A stretch of 7,500 bases of DNA, from NCBI GenBank assembly GCA_012522165.1, contig JAAYKZ010000173.1, positions 1 through 7,500 of the forward strand. The letters run 5' to 3'. The notes beneath the pieces are model-generated. The model was given only the letters and a program-made list of their open reading frames with translations. It ran no database searches and was not told where the DNA came from. Positions within the stretch are counted from its first letter, which is position 1. Each line of letters opens with the position of its first letter. This DNA comes from Clostridiales bacterium. GTDB lineage: Bacteria; Bacillota; Clostridia; Caldicoprobacterales; UBA3941. Below are positions 1 to 5,777 of the stretch, piece after piece. Position numbers and translations under genes: made by a program.

Positions 1-73
1 TAATGAAATTTATAAACCTTACTAGGAAAATTAAAACATTTTATATAATAATACCCTAAGCTATTGTACTAAT

Positions 74-109
74 TCAATAACTATAAGTATCGAGGATATA
101 GGTTATTGA
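74..109. repeat. imperfect hairpin/dyad in the upstream region
   Basis: TCAATAAC (74-81) pairs with GTTATTGA (102-109). With G101 bulged, TATA 82-85 can pair with TATA 97-100, leaving an 11-base loop. It lies about 200 bases before the predicted citrate synthase promoter. It could be an operator, part of a structured RNA, or chance in AT-rich DNA; nothing in the sequence decides this. Confidence 0.3.
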
Positions 110-278
110 TAAGTAAGAAGCTTTGTTGAGTTGGTCAAGGTTTCATAACTAAAAAAAAGTTATAGGATTTGTCATTAGTCAATTTTATGCTAAAATATGA
201 TGAAAATCATATGTGAACCATGATACTCCATAAACAGCAGTTGTCTGACAGTTGCAATTTTATATTTGAAAAATGTTA

Positions 279-307
279 TTGTCTTCCCTTTGTTTTTATG
301 GTATATT
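279..307 (+). promoter_or_regulatory. predicted sigma-A promoter of citrate synthase
   Basis: The -35 is TTGTCT (279-284), followed by a 17-base spacer and -10 TATATT (302-307). A TG one base before the -10 gives an extended -10. Transcription would start near 314, giving a leader of about 80 bases. The ribosome binding site GGGAG (380-384) sits 10 bases before the ATG at 395. Confidence 0.55.
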
Positions 308-394
308 ATAGTGCATACATATTTATATTAGGCAATTTTATGAATTTATTAGAGGTTATTAAAACTTATATGATTTGATGGGAGTTGTGAAACT

Positions 395-1735
395 ATGAAA
401 GATTTTTTCAATGAGTTGCGGCAATTAGCAGAAACTAACAATTATATACCTGCTGAATTACATACAAAATACAACACCAAAAGAGGGCTAAGAAATAACG
501 ATGGCACAGGGGTTTTGGTGGGTTTGACTCGCATCGGTGAAGTTATAGGTTACTACTTAGAAAATGGAAAGAAAATGCCCGCGGAGGGACGTCTTTATTA
601 TCGTGGTATAGAAATTCAGGAGATAGTAAGAGGTTTTCAGGCAGATAATAGATTTGGCTTTGAAGAAACTGCCTATCTACTTTTATTTGGCAAATTGCCT
701 AACGCTGATCAGCTTAATAAATTTGAAGCAATAATAGGTTCCCATAGAGAACTCCCAGAAGGCTTTGCTGAGGATATGATATTTAAAGCCCCCAGTATAG
801 ATATAATGAATAAGCTGGCTCGAAGTGTACTGGCAGCTTACTCCTATGATAAGGATCCAGACAATGTTAGTGTGGAAAATGTGTTGCGCCAATGCATTGA
901 GCTAATTTCCAGATTCCCTTCATATATAGCCTATGCTTATCAGGCTAAATGTCATTATCATAACGGTGAAAGCCTGTATATTCATTATCCTCAAAAAGAT
1001 TTAAGTACTGCGGAAAATATACTTTATTTGATTAGGCCGGATAAGAAATTTACAAAGCTTGAAGCTGAAGTTTTGGACTTATCCCTAGTTTTACACGCAG
1101 AACATGGCGGTGGTAATAACTCCAGCTTCACCACCCATGTAGTCACCTCTACAGGTACCGATACCTATTCAGCTATTGCTGCTGCTATAGGTTCCTTGAA
1201 AGGACCTAAGCACGGAGGTGCCAATGCAAAGGTTATGGCTATGATGGAAAATATAAAGACCAATGTGAAAAATTGGGATGATGAAAAGGAGGTTGCTGAT
1301 TATCTCCGAAAGATACTGCACAAAGAAGCCTTTGATGGTTCTGGTCTCATCTACGGTATGGGCCATGCAGTGTATACTCTATCCGATCCTAGGGCTGTTT
1401 TATTAAAGGAAAAAGCGGCTGAACTAGCCCAGGCTACAGGAATGGAAAAGGAATTTAAACTATATAAAACCATAGAGAAGCTTTCTCCAGAAATATTCAG
1501 TGAAGTAAAAAAGGACACTAAAACCATATGTGCTAATGTAGATTTTTATTCTGGATTTGTTTATAAAATGCTAAATATTCCAGAGGATCTTTATACCCCT
1601 ATATTCGCCATGGCCAGGATGCCTGGATGGGCTGCTCATAGGATTGAAGAATTGATAAGTGGGGGAAGAATCATTCGACCTGCATATAAGAGTGTTCTTT
1701 CGTCACAAGAATATGTACCGTTAAAACAGAGATAG
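395..1735 (+). CDS. gltA: citrate synthase (Si-type, GltA/CitZ family)
   Basis: Condenses oxaloacetate and acetyl-CoA to citrate and CoA in the cytosol, the entry step of the TCA cycle or of the oxidative branch that leads to glutamate. The 446-residue length is normal for the family. The three catalytic residues are visible: His273 in HGGAN, His324 in GMGHAVY and Asp383 in NVDFYSG. The conserved HAEHGGGN segment (234-241), the ARMPGWAAHR region and RPAYK near the C-terminus, which binds substrate carboxylates, are also present. The start follows GGGAG with 10-base spacing. The gene has its own promoter and a strong terminator, so it is probably monocistronic; no aconitase or isocitrate dehydrogenase gene is adjacent. 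It is unrelated to the Re-citrate synthase used by some clostridia. A 2-methylcitrate synthase activity cannot be excluded by sequence alone, but no prp genes are nearby. Confidence 0.95.
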   Translation: MKDFFNELRQLAETNNYIPAELHTKYNTKRGLRNNDGTGVLVGLTRIGEVIGYYLENGKKMPAEGRLYYRGIEIQEIVRGFQADNRFGFEETAYLLLFGKLPNADQLNKFEAIIGSHRELPEGFAEDMIFKAPSIDIMNKLARSVLAAYSYDKDPDNVSVENVLRQCIELISRFPSYIAYAYQAKCHYHNGESLYIHYPQKDLSTAENILYLIRPDKKFTKLEAEVLDLSLVLHAEHGGGNNSSFTTHVVTSTGTDTYSAIAAAIGSLKGPKHGGANAKVMAMMENIKTNVKNWDDEKEVADYLRKILHKEAFDGSGLIYGMGHAVYTLSDPRAVLLKEKAAELAQATGMEKEFKLYKTIEKLSPEIFSEVKKDTKTICANVDFYSGFVYKMLNIPEDLYTPIFAMARMPGWAAHRIEELISGGRIIRPAYKSVLSSQEYVPLKQR

Positions 1736-1786
1736 GTTCATACGGCTACTGTTCTCTCAAACCAACTTCCTATCGATATAAAGTGT

Positions 1787-1824
1787 AAATCAGTTTCTAA
1801 CAAGAAACTGATTTTTATTTTTTT
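1787..1824 (+). terminator. rho-independent terminator after citrate synthase
   Basis: A perfect 12-bp stem (1787-1798 with 1803-1814) closes an AACA loop and runs into a T-rich tail (1812-1816, then seven T at 1818-1824). It lies 52 bases after the citrate synthase stop codon. The stem is AT-rich, but the pairing is complete and the tail is strong. Confidence 0.9.
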
Positions 1825-1852
1825 GAATGATTTTCTCCTATAAACAAATAAT
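1823..1852 (+). promoter_or_regulatory. weak candidate promoter of the carboxypeptidase gene
   Basis: TTGAAT (1823-1828), 18-base spacer, AATAAT (1847-1852). The -35 overlaps the end of the preceding terminator's T-tract. It is the only reasonable sigma-A-like pair in the short gap, but the match is modest. A sporulation sigma factor promoter is possible and would not be recognised this way. Confidence 0.3.
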
Positions 1853-1882
1853 AGTTTTATGTTAGGATAGGAGGAAATCGGT

Positions 1883-3028
1883 ATGAAAAAAATGACTATT
1901 AATATAATAATATCTCTTGCTTTAATTGTATTAAGTTTTCCTATTCCTTCCTTATGCGCACCTCCTGAAAATTCTGCTAAAGCAGCTATTGTAATGGAGG
2001 TGGAAACTGGAAGAGTGTTGTATGAAAAAAATGCCCATGAAAAATTACCCATGGCCAGCACTACCAAAATCATGACCGCCATATTGGCAATTGAAAATTC
2101 TAATCTATCAGATATTATTACAGTTTCCCCAAGGGCTTCTGGAATAGAGGGCTCTTCCATCTATTTAGCAGCTGGTGAAAAGCTAACCTTAAAGCAGCTG
2201 CTCTACGGTCTAATGCTGCGATCCGGCAACGATGCAGCTTATGCCATTGCTGAACACATAGGTAAAAGTATAGAAAACTTTGCTGATATGATGAACAAAA
2301 AAGCACGAGAAATTGGCGCTATGAATACTAATTTCGTAAATCCCCATGGGCTACATCATAAAGACCACTATACCACTGCTTATGATCTTGCCTTAATATC
2401 AGCTTATGCTATGAGAAATCCTGTCTTTCGTGAGATAGTATCTACAAAATATTACAAAATCCCTTGGGAAGGACAGCCCTGGGATAGGGTATTAATGAAT
2501 AAAAACGCTCTACTGTGGAACTATGAAGGAGCAAATGGCATTAAAACTGGATATACTAAAGCAGCTAGAAGATGTTTGGCCTCTGCTGCTCTTAGGAATA
2601 ATATGCAGTTAGTTGCAGTGGTTTTAGACTGTCAACCTTGGTTTGATGATAGTGCAGCTCTTTTGGACTATGGGTTTTCCCACTACGAGATGAAAAAACT
2701 CTTTGAAAAGGGAGAAATTGTAGGTGAAATACCTGTAAAGAATGGTTTTCAAAAAACAGTAGAATTAATGCTAAAAGAGGATATATCCGTACCCTTATCA
2801 GAAGGTGAAGCAGAAAAACTACAAATAACCCTAAAACATCCTGGCTTTTTAAAAGCTCCTATAGAGAAAGGCACTAAGGTAGGAACTATTGAAATAGTCA
2901 TTGATAATACAAAAATATCAAAGAATGTATATGCAGCTTCCAATGTCAAGGAAAATACTTTCCCCTCCAATTTACGTAATATAATAAATCAATGGGTGGC
3001 AAAGGCACGGAAAAAGCTATGGCCTTGA
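1883..3028 (+). CDS. D-alanyl-D-alanine carboxypeptidase (DacB/DacF-like, peptidase S11)
   Basis: A low-molecular-weight penicillin-binding protein that removes the terminal D-alanine from peptidoglycan pentapeptides outside the membrane, limiting cross-linking. Residues 1-26 form a signal peptide (Lys at 2-3, hydrophobic 6-19, likely cleavage after LCA at 24-26). The three penicillin-binding motifs are complete: Ser59-T-T-Lys62 (nucleophile and base), Ser114-G-Asn116, and Lys221-T-G. The ~120 residues after the catalytic domain match the position of the PBP5 C-terminal domain. The last residues (about 364-381) form a basic amphipathic stretch with Trp, suited to anchoring on the outer face of the membrane. 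GGAGG lies just before the ATG. At 381 residues it matches both B. subtilis DacB (spore cortex) and DacF; the WFDDSAALLDYGFSHYE region slightly favours DacB, but the paralogue is not settled. It stands alone rather than next to spoIIA or spmAB genes. Confidence 0.93.
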   Translation: MKKMTINIIISLALIVLSFPIPSLCAPPENSAKAAIVMEVETGRVLYEKNAHEKLPMASTTKIMTAILAIENSNLSDIITVSPRASGIEGSSIYLAAGEKLTLKQLLYGLMLRSGNDAAYAIAEHIGKSIENFADMMNKKAREIGAMNTNFVNPHGLHHKDHYTTAYDLALISAYAMRNPVFREIVSTKYYKIPWEGQPWDRVLMNKNALLWNYEGANGIKTGYTKAARRCLASAALRNNMQLVAVVLDCQPWFDDSAALLDYGFSHYEMKKLFEKGEIVGEIPVKNGFQKTVELMLKEDISVPLSEGEAEKLQITLKHPGFLKAPIEKGTKVGTIEIVIDNTKISKNVYAASNVKENTFPSNLRNIINQWVAKARKKLWP

Positions 3029-3049
3029 AAAAGTGGCTTTTATTTTTAT
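3012..3049 (+). terminator. probable terminator overlapping the end of the carboxypeptidase gene
   Basis: AAAAGCTAT (3012-3020) pairs with GTGGCTTTT (3033-3041), including two G-U pairs, and runs into a T-rich tail to 3049. The left arm lies in the last codons of the gene and the stop codon is in the loop. It is weaker than the terminator at 1787 but well placed. Confidence 0.6.
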
Positions 3050-3077
3050 TGATATATCTTTCCATTCATTATAGAAT
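3049..3077 (+). promoter_or_regulatory. predicted sigma-A promoter of the flavin oxidoreductase
   Basis: TTGATA (3049-3054), exactly 17 bases, TAGAAT (3072-3077); each hexamer matches consensus at five of six positions. Transcription would start near 3084, giving a leader of about 83 AT-rich bases in which no clear structure was seen. Confidence 0.6.
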
Positions 3078-3166
3078 ATATATTAATGATTTGTGAAATG
3101 TGTACAATTGTTATTTCGTAAAATTGTTTATGTATAGCAGTATTTTTATATTTGGAGGGGTTTTCT

Positions 3167-4222
3167 TTGAAAAATCGTTTGTTCTTACCCATCACTATAA
3201 AAGGCAAAAATATTCGCAACAGAGCTGTTATGCCCCCCATGGTCTGCTTTGGGATGGCTGATAATGACGGTTTTGTGACTGATAAACATGTAGAGCATTA
3301 CAAGGCAAGGGCCAAAGGCGGTACCGGTTTGATAATAGTCGAAGCTACTTGTATACAGAAGGATGGCAGACTATCTAATGACCAGCTGGGAATTTGGTCA
3401 GATGAACACATACCTGGGCTTAGTAAAATTGTACAAGCCTGTCATGAACATGGAGCAGTAGTTATGATACAAATACACCATGGTGGCCTAAAAACTCCCA
3501 CTTCAGTGGCTGATATACCTGCAGGACCATCCATAGATAAAAATAAGCCCTCTAGAGAATTAACTATAGAGGAGATTGAGAATATAAAGCAAAATTTCCT
3601 AAAAGCTGCCTTTCGAGCTAAAGAGGCAGGTTTTGATGGTATTGAGCTTCATGGCGCACATGGATACCTTCTCAATCAATTTGTATCTCCTGTTACCAAC
3701 CATCGAACCGATGAATATGGCGGAACTTTAGAAAAACGTATGAAACTATCCTTAGATATTATCAGGGATATTAGGCAAGAATTAGGAAATGAAAATTTTA
3801 TCATAGGATATCGTATGGGAGGGAATGAACCTACTCTAAAGGACGGAATCAAAATTGCAAAGCTGTTAGAGGTAGCAGGGGTGGATCTGCTGCATGTCTC
3901 TGCAGGTATAGAAAGTCCTGATATTCCACTTCCCCAGCCTCCCTCAAACTTTCCATTTAACTGGATAGTCTATTGTGGAACAGAGATAAAAAAGAATGTC
4001 AGTATACCAGTTATTGTAGTTAATGGAATTCGTACCAGCAGTCAGGCTGCACTAATAATAGAAAACAGGCTGGCTGATTTTGTTGCCGTAGGTAGAGGTC
4101 ATCTAGTAGATCCAGCATGGGCTAATAAGGCTATAAATAAGATGGAGTCTATCCCATGCCTTGAGTGTAAACCCTGTAAATGGTTTAAAAGTGGAGAGCT
4201 TTGCCCAGGGCGTTCTATTTAG
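3167..4222 (+). CDS. NADH:flavin oxidoreductase, old yellow enzyme family, with C-terminal cysteine cluster
   Basis: An FMN-binding TIM-barrel ene-reductase that transfers hydride from NAD(P)H to activated C=C bonds; the natural substrate is unknown. A TTG start at 3167 is preferred: GGAGGGG at 3154-3160 then serves as its ribosome binding site with 6-base spacing, whereas the in-frame TTG at 3152 would place that site inside the gene. From 3167 the product is 351 residues. Visible family features are Arg19-x-V-M-P-P-M near the N-terminus, Gln102 in VMIQIHHGG, His162-x-x-His165 in HGAHGYL (substrate-carbonyl binding pair), Arg216, and the FMN-phosphate loop GRGHLVDP. Only the barrel is present; the FAD/NAD domain of 2,4-dienoyl-CoA reductases is absent. 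The tail nevertheless has Cys331, 334, 337 and 346, resembling the iron-sulphur ligands of that subfamily. The gene has its own promoter and overlaps the convergent pyrophosphatase by 8 bases. Confidence 0.9.
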   Translation: MKNRLFLPITIKGKNIRNRAVMPPMVCFGMADNDGFVTDKHVEHYKARAKGGTGLIIVEATCIQKDGRLSNDQLGIWSDEHIPGLSKIVQACHEHGAVVMIQIHHGGLKTPTSVADIPAGPSIDKNKPSRELTIEEIENIKQNFLKAAFRAKEAGFDGIELHGAHGYLLNQFVSPVTNHRTDEYGGTLEKRMKLSLDIIRDIRQELGNENFIIGYRMGGNEPTLKDGIKIAKLLEVAGVDLLHVSAGIESPDIPLPQPPSNFPFNWIVYCGTEIKKNVSIPVIVVNGIRTSSQAALIIENRLADFVAVGRGHLVDPAWANKAINKMESIPCLECKPCKWFKSGELCPGRSI

Positions 4223-4718
4223 TTTCCTCTAAACATTTCCTGTACCTTTCCCTAGCTCTACGAATTACTTTGATGGCTTCTTCTTTATCTCTCCAGCCCT
4301 CAATGGTTACTTCTTTTTCTTCTAAATCCTTATATACGTCAAAGAAATGTTCTATTTCTCTCAAGAGATGGGGGGGTACATCTTCTAAGCTGTCAATATA
4401 ATTCCACAAGGGATCATTCTTGGGGACGCAGAGTATCTTCTCGTCCTCACCTTTCTCATCCCGCATCATAAATAGGCCTATGGGAAATGCCTCTATCAAG
4501 CATCCTGGAAAAGTTGACTCCCATACCAACACCAAAGCGTCTAAGGGATCCCCATCTAGAGCCAAGGTCTCAGGAATAAATCCATAATCTGCGGGATAGT
4601 GTACCGGTGAAAAAAGCATTCTATCAAAACGAATCACCCTTTTTTCGGGATCATATTCGTATTTATTTCTGCTTCCCTTAGGTATCTCAATCATTACATC
4701 AAAAGTTTCTCTTTCCAT
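4215..4718 (-). CDS. ppa: inorganic pyrophosphatase, family I
   Basis: Hydrolyses cytosolic pyrophosphate to two phosphates, pulling biosynthetic reactions forward; Mg2+-dependent. The 167-residue length is usual for bacterial family I enzymes. The signature is DGDPLDA (55-61) with metal-binding Asp55, Asp57 and Asp60. Other active-site residues align with the E. coli enzyme: Glu11, Lys19-Tyr-Glu21, Arg33, Tyr45, Asp87, Asp92, Lys94 and Tyr129-Lys130. All are present, so the enzyme should be active. AGAGGAA lies 7 bases before the ATG. Many clostridia rely on the unrelated manganese-dependent family II enzyme or a membrane pyrophosphatase, so a soluble family I enzyme is mildly notable. Its 3' end overlaps the convergent oxidoreductase gene by 8 bases. 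No clear terminator was found beyond it, so its transcript probably continues antisense into that gene. Confidence 0.95.
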   Translation of the reverse strand: MERETFDVMIEIPKGSRNKYEYDPEKRVIRFDRMLFSPVHYPADYGFIPETLALDGDPLDALVLVWESTFPGCLIEAFPIGLFMMRDEKGEDEKILCVPKNDPLWNYIDSLEDVPPHLLREIEHFFDVYKDLEEKEVTIEGWRDKEEAIKVIRRARERYRKCLEETK

Positions 4719-4777
4719 AATATCATTCCTCTCGTAATTTACTGGTATATAATAATATTATAAATATTGTGTCCAAA

Positions 4778-4805
4778 AATATAGGCAAAACTAGATTTTG
4801 GTCAA
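4778..4805 (-). promoter_or_regulatory. predicted sigma-A promoter of ppa
   Basis: Read on the minus strand: TTGACC (4805-4800), 16 bases, TATATT (4783-4778), each five of six to consensus. Transcription would start near 4771, leaving about a 50-base leader. The -35 lies some 10 bases downstream of the trpP terminator's T-run, so ppa looks like a separate unit. Confidence 0.65.
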
Positions 4806-4814
4806 ATCCTGCTC

Positions 4815-4859
4815 AAAAACAAAGCCTGTGAAAAACCATAAAGTGTTTACACAGGCTTT
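4815..4859 (-). terminator. rho-independent terminator of trpP
   Basis: Perfect 10-bp stem (AAAGCCTGTG 4821-4830 with 4850-4859) and a 19-base loop. On the minus strand it is followed by G and five T (4819-4815). It lies about 40 bases past the trpP stop codon. The loop is long but can form three more inner pairs. Confidence 0.8.
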
Positions 4860-4900
4860 AAAGCATATAATATGAGTTCTGTCTAAATTATTGATACTTT

Positions 4901-5428
4901 TTATGCTTTAGCTCTTCTATTGCTAATAAATCTTCCGGTCTGCTTCAAGGCGCTAAATAGTACTGAAACCAAGATAGTATTCCCAACGGTGGCTGGCAAT
5001 ACCGCTGTTCCAAATGCCAATACAAAAGCTTCTCCTGGTAACACGCCCATTAGGATAGCCGATAATAGAAATACGGTGCCGCTAAATAAGGTGCCTATAA
5101 TTGGAGTAACAATTGAAATAATATAGTGATTTATACGAGTCCTTGCTATTCCAAGTAGCAACAGAAGGAAAGCGGTAGTGACTATCTTGTCTATAAGATT
5201 GGGGAAAAAGCCTCCCGGAAGTCCTGTAGTCATACCTGCTAGTATTCCCGCTGCTATGCCTATTACAAAACCTAAAGCCACATCATCAAACATCAGCAAA
5301 CATACAAAAAGCATAGCCAACAAGAAGTCAGGCTTTACCGGTGTTCCTGTAGGTGGTACTATAGCATGCAGTACAAGACCTACGGCTAATAATAATCCCG
5401 CCAAAACAAAATCTCTTAAATTTTTCAT
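4901..5428 (-). CDS. trpP: tryptophan transporter TrpP
   Basis: Membrane protein of the TrpP family, which imports tryptophan in B. subtilis. It has 175 residues, the family's usual length, and is hydrophobic almost throughout, with about five or six membrane segments (roughly 7-25, 33-66, 83-96, 101-127 and 130-163). Family-typical stretches are HAIVPP (21-26), VKPDFLLAMLF (31-41), the GFFPNLIDK loop (73-81) and AVLPATVGNT in the last segment. The end is basic, as expected for a cytoplasmic tail. The fold resembles small ECF-type substrate-binding subunits; whether it needs an energising module is not shown by the sequence, and no ATPase gene is adjacent. The start follows AGGAG (5442-5438) with 9 bases to the ATG. 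That site lies within a run of GAG/TAG triplets that strongly suggests TRAP-mediated repression by tryptophan. The gene has its own promoter and terminator. Confidence 0.9.
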   Translation of the reverse strand: MKNLRDFVLAGLLLAVGLVLHAIVPPTGTPVKPDFLLAMLFVCLLMFDDVALGFVIGIAAGILAGMTTGLPGGFFPNLIDKIVTTAFLLLLLGIARTRINHYIISIVTPIIGTLFSGTVFLLSAILMGVLPGEAFVLAFGTAVLPATVGNTILVSVLFSALKQTGRFISNRRAKA

Positions 5429-5435
5429 AAAATAT

Positions 5436-5524
5436 CTCTCCTCTTCTCATCTAATCTCTTTTCATAGGGCTCTATCCTATAAACTCAAGCCCTTTAAAAA
5501 ATAAAACTCGTCTCAGCTCCTCTC
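5436..5524 (-). promoter_or_regulatory. putative TRAP (MtrB) binding site over the trpP ribosome binding site
   Basis: In mRNA order the minus strand has GAG triplets ending at 5522, 5517, 5512 and 5507 (four, each separated by exactly 2 bases). Then come GAG 5486-5484, TAG 5479-5477 and TAG 5474-5472. The last run is GAG 5458-5456, TAG 5453-5451, GAG 5448-5446, GAG 5443-5441 and GAG 5438-5436 (five, again with exact 2-base spacers), ending 7 bases before the ATG. TRAP is an 11-subunit ring that, with bound tryptophan, wraps RNA containing about 9-11 (G/U)AG repeats spaced by 2-3 bases. B. subtilis trpP is repressed in this way. The last run includes the Shine-Dalgarno, so binding should block translation. 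The mtrB gene is not in this window; the regulator is inferred. Confidence 0.75.
5466..5493 (-). repeat. small hairpin splitting the triplet array in the trpP leader
   Basis: AGGGCT (mRNA side 5493-5488) pairs with AGCCCT (5471-5466), a 6-bp stem with four G-C pairs. The 16-base loop contains the three middle triplets (GAG, TAG, TAG). When folded it would bring the two regular runs of four and five triplets close together, with single-stranded linkers of 13 and 7 bases. Confidence 0.45.
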
Positions 5525-5544
5525 TTTTTATATTTATAGGATTT

Positions 5545-5587
5545 TTATATGGATAGTATTTGATTTTATTAGCAACTATCCATATAA
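5545..5587 (-). repeat. 13-bp perfect inverted repeat near the 5' end of the trpP leader
   Basis: TTATATGGATAGT (5545-5557) is exactly complementary to ACTATCCATATAA (5575-5587), with a 17-base spacer. With transcription starting near 5598, the RNA hairpin would begin about 11 bases into the trpP transcript, upstream of all the triplets. No T-run follows on either strand, so it is not a terminator. It could be a 5' stem-loop like that of the B. subtilis trp leader, which aids TRAP action, or a DNA operator between the divergent genes. Confidence 0.6.
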
Positions 5588-5604
5588 TTAGTATGATATC
5601 AAAT

Positions 5605-5633
5605 ATAATACCAAAAACAAAAGGATATTTCAA
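5605..5633 (-). promoter_or_regulatory. predicted sigma-A promoter of trpP
   Basis: Read on the minus strand: TTGAAA (5633-5628), exactly 17 bases, TATTAT (5610-5605). The start would be near 5598, giving a leader of about 170 bases, unusually long for a short transporter gene. A 6-bp dyad ATTTCA-N4-TGAAAT (5627-5642) overlaps the -35. Confidence 0.65.
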
Positions 5634-5676
5634 TACTGAAATTTTACAAAGATTACTAAATAGTTTTTTGTAATTA

Positions 5677-5704
5677 TTGAAAAATTAATCATGTCTTGTA
5701 TTAT
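5677..5704 (+). promoter_or_regulatory. predicted sigma-A promoter of the UPF0371 gene
   Basis: TTGAAA (5677-5682), 16 bases, TATTAT (5699-5704), with a start near 5711. It diverges from the trpP promoter; the two -35 boxes are 43 bases apart. An in-frame ATG at 5691 falls inside this promoter, which argues against it as the gene's start. Confidence 0.55.
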
Positions 5705-5777
5705 TGACCATTTATCTGATATTATATTACAGTATGCTTTTGTTATTTTAAGAGTGAATCAGGGGGAAACTATTGTT

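Larger units (their letters stand above)
1..394. other. gene-free upstream region of citrate synthase
   Basis: No reading frame with a ribosome binding site was found on either strand. The stretch is very AT-rich. It holds three small dyads: 74-81 with 102-109 (8 bp, plus 4 more inner pairs across a one-base bulge), 145-150 with 158-163 around an A7 loop, and 195-201 with 206-212 around a GAAA loop. It also has a direct repeat CAGTTG at 238-243 and 249-254. None is followed by a T-run, so none looks like a terminator. The last ~115 bases contain the promoter and leader of the citrate synthase gene. No riboswitch or T-box core was recognised. Confidence 0.6.

Noticed and set aside
145..163. 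ATAA...TTAT dyad as a CcpC site controlling citrate synthase
   Set aside because: The inner spacing is 11 bases rather than the 7 of the B. subtilis CcpC box, and it lies about 150 bases before the promoter.
195..212. Fur-like dyad ATATGAT-GAAA-ATCATAT
   Set aside because: The 4-base centre does not fit the 7-1-7 Fur arrangement, and no iron-related gene is nearby.
1949..1960. Lipoprotein box around Cys25 of the carboxypeptidase
   Set aside because: The residues before Cys (P-S-L) do not fit the lipobox; LCA is a normal signal peptidase I site.
1738..2160. 140-codon minus-strand open frame
   Set aside because: It lies over the citrate synthase terminator and the start of the carboxypeptidase gene, lacks a ribosome binding site and resembles no known protein; a shadow of the opposite gene.
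3152..3166. TTG at 3152 as the start of the flavin oxidoreductase
   Set aside because: It would put the strong GGAGGGG ribosome binding site inside the coding sequence; TTG at 3167 is spaced correctly from it and the N-terminus then matches the family.
3317..3327. GGCGGTACCGG, similar to the T-box antiterminator core
   Set aside because: Lies inside the oxidoreductase coding sequence in the conserved AKGGTGL codons, with no leader or terminator around it.
4859..4910. 9-bp inverted repeat (4859-4867 with 4902-4910) overlapping the trpP stop codon
   Set aside because: The 34-base loop and AT-rich arms make it weak, and the adjacent hairpin at 4821-4859 is a far better terminator.
4920..5504. 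Two plus-strand open frames opposite trpP (4920-5126 and 5178-5504)
   Set aside because: Antisense to a clear transporter gene; the products are low-complexity Pro/Thr/Asn-rich strings typical of reading a hydrophobic gene backwards.
5691..5777. ATG at 5691 as the start of the UPF0371 gene, 29 codons earlier
   Set aside because: No ribosome binding site, overlap with the predicted promoter -10, and the family's usual length fits the 5778 start, which has AGGGGGAA upstream.
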